Assembly: GCF_003385235.1 (NCBI RefSeq)
Contig: NZ_PQIA01000077.1
Coordinates: 1 to 44,247 of the forward strand
DNA from: Amycolatopsis circi
GTDB taxonomy: Bacteria; Actinomycetota; Actinomycetes; Mycobacteriales; Pseudonocardiaceae
Direction of reading: 5' to 3'
Length of the DNA stretch: 44,247 nucleotides
Shown here: positions 40,421 to 44,247 of the stretch, in pieces
How positions within the stretch are numbered: the first letter of the stretch is position 1
Layout of the letters: each line of letters begins with the position of its first letter
Position numbers and translations under genes: made by a program
Notes under the pieces: generated by a model
The model's database searches: none
Told to the model about the DNA's origin: nothing
Seen by the model: the letters and a program-made list of their open reading frames with translations, nothing else

Positions 40421-41670
40421 AGCAGCGAGGCGAGCAGTGTCGAGGCGGTGAAGAGCACGACGTCGCGGCCCGGGCACACGCCGGGGCCGGCGCTGAACGG
40501 CACGAGCGCGGGGTTGGCTGCGGCGCGGCCGTCCAGCCAGATGTCCGGGACGAAGGAATCCGCGTACGGCAAGGTGTCCGGGTCGCGGTGGAAGAACGGC
40601 GTGTAGATCAGGAACGACGTGCCTGCCGGGCCCCATGCGGTGTCTTCGGTGCTTTCGCGCAGGAGCGCGGGCGTGGTGGGCCAGAGCCGGACGGACTCCA
40701 GGACGCAGGCGCGCAGGTACGGAAGCTGTTGCGGTGTCGAGAGATCTGCTTCGACGATCTCGCGGCGGGCCTCGGCTAGTTCGTCGGGATGCGAGGCGAG
40801 CAAGGCGAGTGCGCGAAGGGTGGCGATCGCGGCGGCGTCGAACGCGAACAGCCAGTGCGGGACTTGGCCGGTCGGGTCGACGTCCGGGTCGGCCGGTTGT
40901 TTCGCCATCGCCGCGCCGAGGCTGCCCGGGCGGTCCAGGCCGAGCTGCCGGTCGAGCAGGGACTGGAACTGGCGGCGCTGCTCCTCCCGGGGCGGGTGCG
41001 CGAAGGCCCAGTTCGCGTTGAGCCGCAGCTGGTCCAGGAGGTCGGTCACGCGCCGGTCGGCGGTGGTGTCCCCGCCGAGCACGATCTTGCGGATGATCGT
41101 CCAGAAGTGCTCGGTGAACTGGGTCGCGTCCAAAGCGGGATAACCCGAAAGCATTTCGGTTGCTTCGCTGCGGATGGTTTCCGCCCACGAGCCGGCGAGT
41201 TCGTGCGCGGCTCGGCCGGGTTCGAGGACCGTCTCGTTGAGCTTCCGGCGCCGGGCGCGCGTGGCGCCGTTGGAGATCAGCACGCCGTGCGGCTGGAAGT
41301 GGCGCAGGGCCGCGTCTTTTTCGGTGGTGTCCGGGCTGAACGGCGTGGGGGTGCCGGCCAGCAGTTCGCCGACGTGGTCGGCGTCGAGCACCAGCCGGAA
41401 CGACCGGCCCGGCGCCGGCAGGTCGAGCGGGCCGGGGCCGTAGCGTTCGCGCAGGTCGTGCAGCAGGCGGATCGCCGAGCGGTCGACCTGCAGTTTCTGC
41501 GCCGCGGCCATCGCGCGCGGACGGCGTTTGACCAGTCCGATGCCGACGGTGGGGGCGACCACCCGCGCGACGATGCGCCCGGTGTCGCGGACCGACGCCC
41601 GCTGGGGGCGGATGTCGACCGGGGGCAGTGCGGACAAGTCCGGGCTCGCGGTCGCGCGGGTGGTCGCCAT
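40318..41670 (-). CDS. Cytochrome P450
   Basis: A 450-residue P450 starting MATTRATASPDLSALPPVDI. Visible motifs are the K-helix ExxR (VLESVRLWP) and the heme loop FSAGPGVCPGRDVV with the Cys ligand. The I-helix reads FAFDAAAIATLRALALL, lacking the usual acidic-Thr pair of AGxDT, so oxygen activation may be unusual. FFHRDPDTLPYADSFVPDIW is the normal pre-heme segment. Start: ATG 41670, which lies only 9 bases after a GTTT-N15-GGGTAC promoter and has no ribosome site, hinting at a leaderless mRNA. Electron partners and substrate are not evident; no ferredoxin gene is adjacent. Confidence 0.9.
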   Translation of the reverse strand: MATTRATASPDLSALPPVDIRPQRASVRDTGRIVARVVAPTVGIGLVKRRPRAMAAAQKLQVDRSAIRLLHDLRERYGPGPLDLPAPGRSFRLVLDADHVGELLAGTPTPFSPDTTEKDAALRHFQPHGVLISNGATRARRRKLNETVLEPGRAAHELAGSWAETIRSEATEMLSGYPALDATQFTEHFWTIIRKIVLGGDTTADRRVTDLLDQLRLNANWAFAHPPREEQRRQFQSLLDRQLGLDRPGSLGAAMAKQPADPDVDPTGQVPHWLFAFDAAAIATLRALALLASHPDELAEARREIVEADLSTPQQLPYLRACVLESVRLWPTTPALLRESTEDTAWGPAGTSFLIYTPFFHRDPDTLPYADSFVPDIWLDGRAAANPALVPFSAGPGVCPGRDVVLFTASTLLASLLQQTGFAPRGTAADLQPGRLPATLNHFGIRFSLS

Positions 41671-41679
41671 GCTGTTCGG

Positions 41680-41704
41680 GTACCCGGCCCGGTTCGGGTG
41701 AAAC
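41680..41704 (-). promoter_or_regulatory. SigB/SigF-type promoter for the P450 gene
   Basis: On the reverse strand GTTT (41701-41704) and GGGTAC (41680-41685) are 15 bases apart, a near-perfect SigB/SigF match. Only 9 bases separate the -10 from the ATG, so transcription would start at or near the initiation codon. Confidence 0.6.
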
Positions 41705-42011
41705 CTCCGCCGCCGGTTTCCGCTCGGCGGCGCGGAGCACACTGTCTATTATGGACTGCGGGTAATGGCTGGCATGAAACAGCTTTCGCGTCTCGGCCGT
41801 CGGCCGGACGGTGCTCGAGTCCGTCCGGAGCGTCCACAGTGCTTCATGCGAGATCGAGGCGCAGGGTGGTCGCGGGCAGTGCGCTGCGGTACCGTCGAGC
41901 CAGGAGCGGTTCAGCCCACGTGCCGTCGCCAGATCCCATGCGGCCCGTTGCTCCGGGCCCAGGGCCGGGCCGCACTCCACGGCCCGGTCTCGCGTCTGCG
42001 AGGAGGGCTCA
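41705..42011. other. Divergent intergenic region between P450 and STAS genes
   Basis: No supported gene. A reverse-strand frame continues from here through the P450 gene region, but it is not coding-like in the P450 part and matches nothing I recognise. The strong AGGAGG at 42000-42006 belongs to the STAS gene. Confidence 0.4.
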
Positions 42012-42413
42012 ATGCACGAAACGCTCGCTTATCTGCCGGGGACACCGGCGCGAACGCTGATCACGACCACCGCGGACGAAACCGTCGTCGCGGTCTCCGC
42101 GGACCTGGACCTCCGCTCCACCGCCCGGCTGCGCGAAGTGCTGGCCGAGGAAATGTCCCTGCATCCGCTCGCCTTGATCGTCGACGTCTCCGGCTTGGCC
42201 TTCTGCTCGGTCAGCGGTCTGGAAGTGCTGACGGACACCGCGCGGGCGGCGGACGCGGCGGGCATCGCTTTCGTCGTGGTGGCCGGGCAGCGCGCGGTGC
42301 TCCGGCCGCTGCGAGTTCTCGGCCTCGACCGGGAGTTCCGGGTGGTCGAACGCCTTGCCGACGCCGTCGGAGGGAGCGCCGCCGCACGGAACCTCACGGC
42401 CGAGGTCGGCTAG
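42012..42413 (+). CDS. STAS-domain protein lacking the phosphorylatable serine
   Basis: A 133-residue protein behind GAGGAGGGCTCA. It has the STAS sequence order ETVVAVSADLDLRSTARLRE, ALIVDVSGLAFCSVSGLEVL, then GIAFVVVAGQRAVLRPLRVL. In the helix-cap motif, FCDSSGL of typical antagonists reads FCSVSGL, so the Asp is Ser and the phospho-acceptor Ser is Val. It may be a constitutively active antagonist or a scaffold. It precedes a STAS-GAF-ANTAR gene by 143 bp. Confidence 0.82.
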   Translation: MHETLAYLPGTPARTLITTTADETVVAVSADLDLRSTARLREVLAEEMSLHPLALIVDVSGLAFCSVSGLEVLTDTARAADAAGIAFVVVAGQRAVLRPLRVLGLDREFRVVERLADAVGGSAAARNLTAEVG

Positions 42414-42427
42414 CCGTTCCGTTCAAG

Positions 42428-42459
42428 CCCGGCCCCTCCGGTTCTCCGGCGGGGCCGGG
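42428..42459. terminator. Hairpin after the STAS gene
   Basis: CCCGGCCCC (42428-42436) pairs with GGGGCCGGG (42451-42459) around a 14-nt loop that itself contains a CCGG-TTCT-CCGG hairpin. It begins 15 bp past the STAS stop. Confidence 0.6.
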
Positions 42460-42556
42460 TATATCCGCGCGCGGAGGCGGGAAGCCTGTTAAGCATCCGG
42501 AATCCGAGTAGGTTGGCAGTCGCTTGCTGGTGGTCCGGGTCGGCGGGGAGGGATTT

Positions 42557-43609
42557 GTGGAAGCGCGAAGCAGAGCGGCGGTGGATTACTCGGCCGTGGT
42601 GCGGCTGAGCGGCGACCCCGCCGAGCTGCGCGGCGAGGTGGGCGAGGTGCTGTCCGCGGAGCCGCGAACGGTGGTTTTCGAGCTGAGCGAGCTGACCTCG
42701 TTCTCCAGCCGGGATCTCGCCGCGCTCCGCGAGACGGCCGAACCGGGCGAAGCGGTGTTCGCCTGCCGGGAGGGCGGAGTGGCCCGCCGGGTGCTCGAGG
42801 AGGAGGGCGTCCCGGTCTCCGACTCGGCGTCCGCGGCGCTGGCGCTGGAGGACGAGTCGCTGCGACCGTCGGGCGAGCGGTTCCGGTCGCTCACCGAGAT
42901 GCTGCTGGCCGCACGGACGGTCGGCGAGGTCCTGCAGCTGGTCGTGGACGCGACGGCGTCGCTGGTGCCCTCCGCGGAGCTGGTGTCGATCACTCTGCGC
43001 GCGTCGGACGGCAGCTTCCACACCGCCGCCTACACCGACCGGAAGGCCGCCGAGCTGGACGTGCTGCAGTACCAGCTGGGCGAGGGACCCTGCCACGACG
43101 CGGCGGTGCCCGGCCGTCCGGAATTTCTCGAATGCCCCGATTTGCGCGGGGACGAGCAGTGGCCGCAGTGGTCCCCGGCGGCGGCCGAGCGGGGTTGGCG
43201 CGCGGTGCTGGCGACCGCCCTGGTCGACGACGCCGTTTCGCGGTTCTCCGGCGCGCTCAATCTCTACTCCCGCGCCCCCGGGGGCCTCGGCGACGCCGAC
43301 CGCGACGTCGTGCTGCTCCTGGCCAGCCACGCGACCCTCGCGGTGGCCGAAACGGACGCGGTGACCCGCAACGAGCTGAACCAGGCGCAGCTGCGGCGCG
43401 CGCTGAACAGCCGGGACGTGATCGGGCAGGCGAAGGGCATCATCATGGCGCGCCGGGGGCTGGACGCGGAGGAGGCGTTCGACCTGCTGCGGCGGACTTC
43501 GCAGCAGCTGAACGTGAAGCTGGTGCAGCTGGCCGGGACGCTCGCGGCCCGGCACGAGGAGCTGGACAGCGGTCCGATCGCGGAGCTGGGCGAGCCGGAC
43601 CCGGTGTGA
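42557..43609 (+). CDS. STAS-like/GAF/ANTAR regulator (RNA-binding antiterminator)
   Basis: A 350-residue protein; GTG 42557 is chosen since GGGGAGGG lies just upstream, while the frame's earlier TTG (42524) has none. Residues about 10-95 look STAS-like (RTVVFELSELTSFSSRDLAA). The GAF domain spans about 105-270 (LVVDATASLVPSAELVSITL, QLGEGPCHDAAVPG, DAVSRFSGALNLYSR). The C-terminal ANTAR is RALNSRDVIGQAKGIIMARR and DAEEAFDLLRRTSQQLNVKL, the three-helix RNA-binding unit that grips paired hairpins in leader RNAs. It probably links a small-molecule or stress signal to antitermination. GAF-ANTAR pairs are frequent in actinobacteria; the STAS-like addition is less so. Confidence 0.9.
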   Translation: MEARSRAAVDYSAVVRLSGDPAELRGEVGEVLSAEPRTVVFELSELTSFSSRDLAALRETAEPGEAVFACREGGVARRVLEEEGVPVSDSASAALALEDESLRPSGERFRSLTEMLLAARTVGEVLQLVVDATASLVPSAELVSITLRASDGSFHTAAYTDRKAAELDVLQYQLGEGPCHDAAVPGRPEFLECPDLRGDEQWPQWSPAAAERGWRAVLATALVDDAVSRFSGALNLYSRAPGGLGDADRDVVLLLASHATLAVAETDAVTRNELNQAQLRRALNSRDVIGQAKGIIMARRGLDAEEAFDLLRRTSQQLNVKLVQLAGTLAARHEELDSGPIAELGEPDPV

Positions 43610-43614
43610 GGGCG

Positions 43615-43635
43615 GAGGCGCGTTCTGCGCGCCTC
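43615..43635. terminator. Hairpin after the STAS-GAF-ANTAR gene
   Basis: GAGGCGCG (43615-43622) and CGCGCCTC (43628-43635) pair around TTCTG, six bases past the stop codon. Confidence 0.65.
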
Positions 43636-43679
43636 GCTCCCGAGCGCAGCCCCGACGGTCGGGCGCGGCGGCCAGGGAG

Positions 43680-43923
43680 CAATACCAGGGACTTAAGGCG
43701 GCGCTGTGGGTGCGGCATGAGGGTTTCTGTCCTGGTCGCGGGGGCTGGGTGCGGGGTGCGCTGTCCGTGAGGGGAACCCTGGGGGACTCAGAGTCCCTCA
43801 GGGTTCCCCTCACGGACACGAGCAAGCGGTCGCGAGGGCATAGGGCGGGCTTTTCGGCGAGGTTGGCGTCCTTGTGGACGGTTGGCAATGCCGAAGGTCG
43901 CACGGCCTAAGTCCCTGGCATTG
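43680..43923. repeat. Element bounded by about 20-bp imperfect inverted repeats
   Basis: CAATACCAGGGACTTAAGGC (43680-43699) and GCCTAAGTCCCTGGCATTG (43905-43923) are inverted copies of each other with one substitution and one indel. They enclose about 205 bp that contain the long hairpin at 43762-43818 and no gene. The form resembles a MITE-like or other small dispersed element; no target-site duplication is evident. Confidence 0.5.
43762..43818. terminator. Second copy of the long hairpin seen at 11125-11179
   Basis: Arms 43762-43781 and 43799-43818 pair perfectly over 20 bp; the inside continues as GGGACT-CAG-AGTCCC with one wobble. The sequence is nearly identical to the hairpin between the two hydrolase genes 32 kb away, though here it is not directly next to a gene end. 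Confidence 0.65.
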
Positions 43924-44047
43924 GCGGACAGGGGGCGAGCGCGTTCGGTCGCCGGGCAGCGTCCTGGCGAGGGTTTTGCCTGCTGAGCAGCGGTCGCGCG
44001 AGGCGGAGCGCTGGCTCGGTTTCCCGGTGCTGCGAGCGGGATCCGAC

Positions 44048-44073
44048 GTGTCCGGAGCCGGTCCGCCGGGTAA
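44048..44073 (+). promoter_or_regulatory. Possible SigB/SigF-type promoter for the proline-rich gene
   Basis: GTGT (44048-44051) and GGGTAA (44068-44073) lie 16 bases apart, 41 bp before the ATG at 44115; one mismatch in each box against GTTT and GGGTAT. Confidence 0.35.
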
Positions 44074-44114
44074 TCGGTACGGAGGAGTCGAGCCGACCGA
44101 GGAAGGAGCCCGTC

Positions 44115-44247
44115 ATGGTGCACCCTGTGCCGCCCGGACCGGAGCCCGTCCCGTCGCCGCCGGAGCCGCTGCCGCCGTTCCCGCCGGAGCCTGCCCCGCC
44201 GCCGCGTCCGGGACCAGGTCCGTTGCCCCCGCCGGAACCGCCCGTCC
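44115..44247 (+). CDS. Proline-rich protein, N-terminal part (cut by window edge)
   Basis: ATG 44115 follows the strong site GAGGAAGGAGCCCGTC. The 44 visible codons read MVHPVPPGPEPVPSPPEPLP and continue almost wholly as Pro with Glu, Gly and Phe in PPEP-type repeats. No signal peptide is seen. It may be a short proline-rich protein or the N-terminal tail of a larger one; the family is not recognised. Confidence 0.6.
   Translation, partial: MVHPVPPGPEPVPSPPEPLPPFPPEPAPPPRPGPGPLPPPEPPV

Larger units (their letters stand above)
43610..44114. other. 505-bp non-coding region with hairpins and an inverted-repeat element
   Basis: No coding frame here is convincing. It holds the terminator of the ANTAR gene, an inverted-repeat element with a long hairpin, and a promoter-like site before the proline-rich gene; each is listed separately. 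Confidence 0.6.

Noticed and set aside
41671..41980. Reverse-strand frame upstream of the P450 starting MECGPALGPEQRAAWDL
   Set aside because: It runs on only in a non-P450 frame, overlaps the P450 promoter and shows no known domain; I could not support a separate gene.
12..44247. CRISPR array, tRNA, rRNA, integrase or phage module
   Set aside because: No regularly spaced repeats, cloverleaf-like sequences, CCA ends next to an integrase, or phage structural genes were found on reading.

Overview
The window is GC-rich, densely coded DNA with frequent GTG starts, 4-bp start/stop overlaps, Lrp, GntR, TetR and DeoR regulators, an F420-dependent oxidoreductase, GAF-ANTAR and STAS proteins and secreted Tat/lipoprotein substrates. 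This is typical of a filamentous actinomycete; gene content and the long perfect 3' hairpins fit Pseudonocardiaceae (Amycolatopsis-like), which is an inference. No rRNA, tRNA, CRISPR array, transposase or integrase was seen.

Region 1 (1-8357) is a divergent sugar-utilisation locus around a DeoR repressor. Leftward: Gfo/Idh/MocA oxidoreductase, Tat lipoprotein sugar-binding protein, two CUT1 permeases, and a PfkB sugar kinase cut by the window edge. Rightward: SIS-domain isomerase/deaminase, LacC/FruK-type phosphofructokinase, and class II tagatose/fructose bisphosphate aldolase. The set reads as an ABC-fed version of the Aga (galactosamine/tagatose-6-phosphate) route.

Region 2 (8370-14041) holds an FCD-type GntR regulator, an amidohydrolase facing away from it, and a convergent DUF3311-sodium:solute symporter-cytosine deaminase-like operon. 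The same GGTATACC palindrome lies before both transcription units, so the cluster looks like one regulon for uptake and hydrolysis of an N-heterocycle.

Region 3 (14321-23044) has a small conserved protein, a TetR/SDR divergent pair, an epimerase, a second GntR closely similar to the first, a small secreted protein, a lipoprotein alpha/beta hydrolase, a DrrAB-type ABC exporter with a divergent regulator that joins an IS30-like HTH to a MarR-like domain, and an OGG-fold-like protein.

Region 4 (23202-28853) is an operon of three secreted glycosidases (GH29 fucosidase, GH84 N-acetylglucosaminidase, GH35 beta-galactosidase) behind a DasR-like palindrome. It could release amino sugars and galactose from fucosylated host-type or fungal glycans, possibly feeding region 1.

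Region 5 (28867-34437) has a beta-propeller lipoprotein, a decayed ferritin-like gene with several lesions, an NmrA-like remnant, a DUF1963 protein, and an Lrp regulator divergent from a Leu/Val-type amino-acid dehydrogenase.

Region 6 (34446-44247) looks like a general-stress island: small DUF6131 membrane protein, STAS proteins, F420 oxidoreductase, Rv2629-like baeRF protein, type II NADH dehydrogenase, SRPBCC protein, DJ-1/PfpI protein, a cytochrome P450, and a STAS-GAF-ANTAR protein. Several have GTTT-N15/16-GGGTAT-like promoters of the SigB/SigF type. A 149-bp imperfect tandem duplication covers the P450 3' end, and an inverted-repeat element holds a second copy of a long hairpin found 32 kb away.
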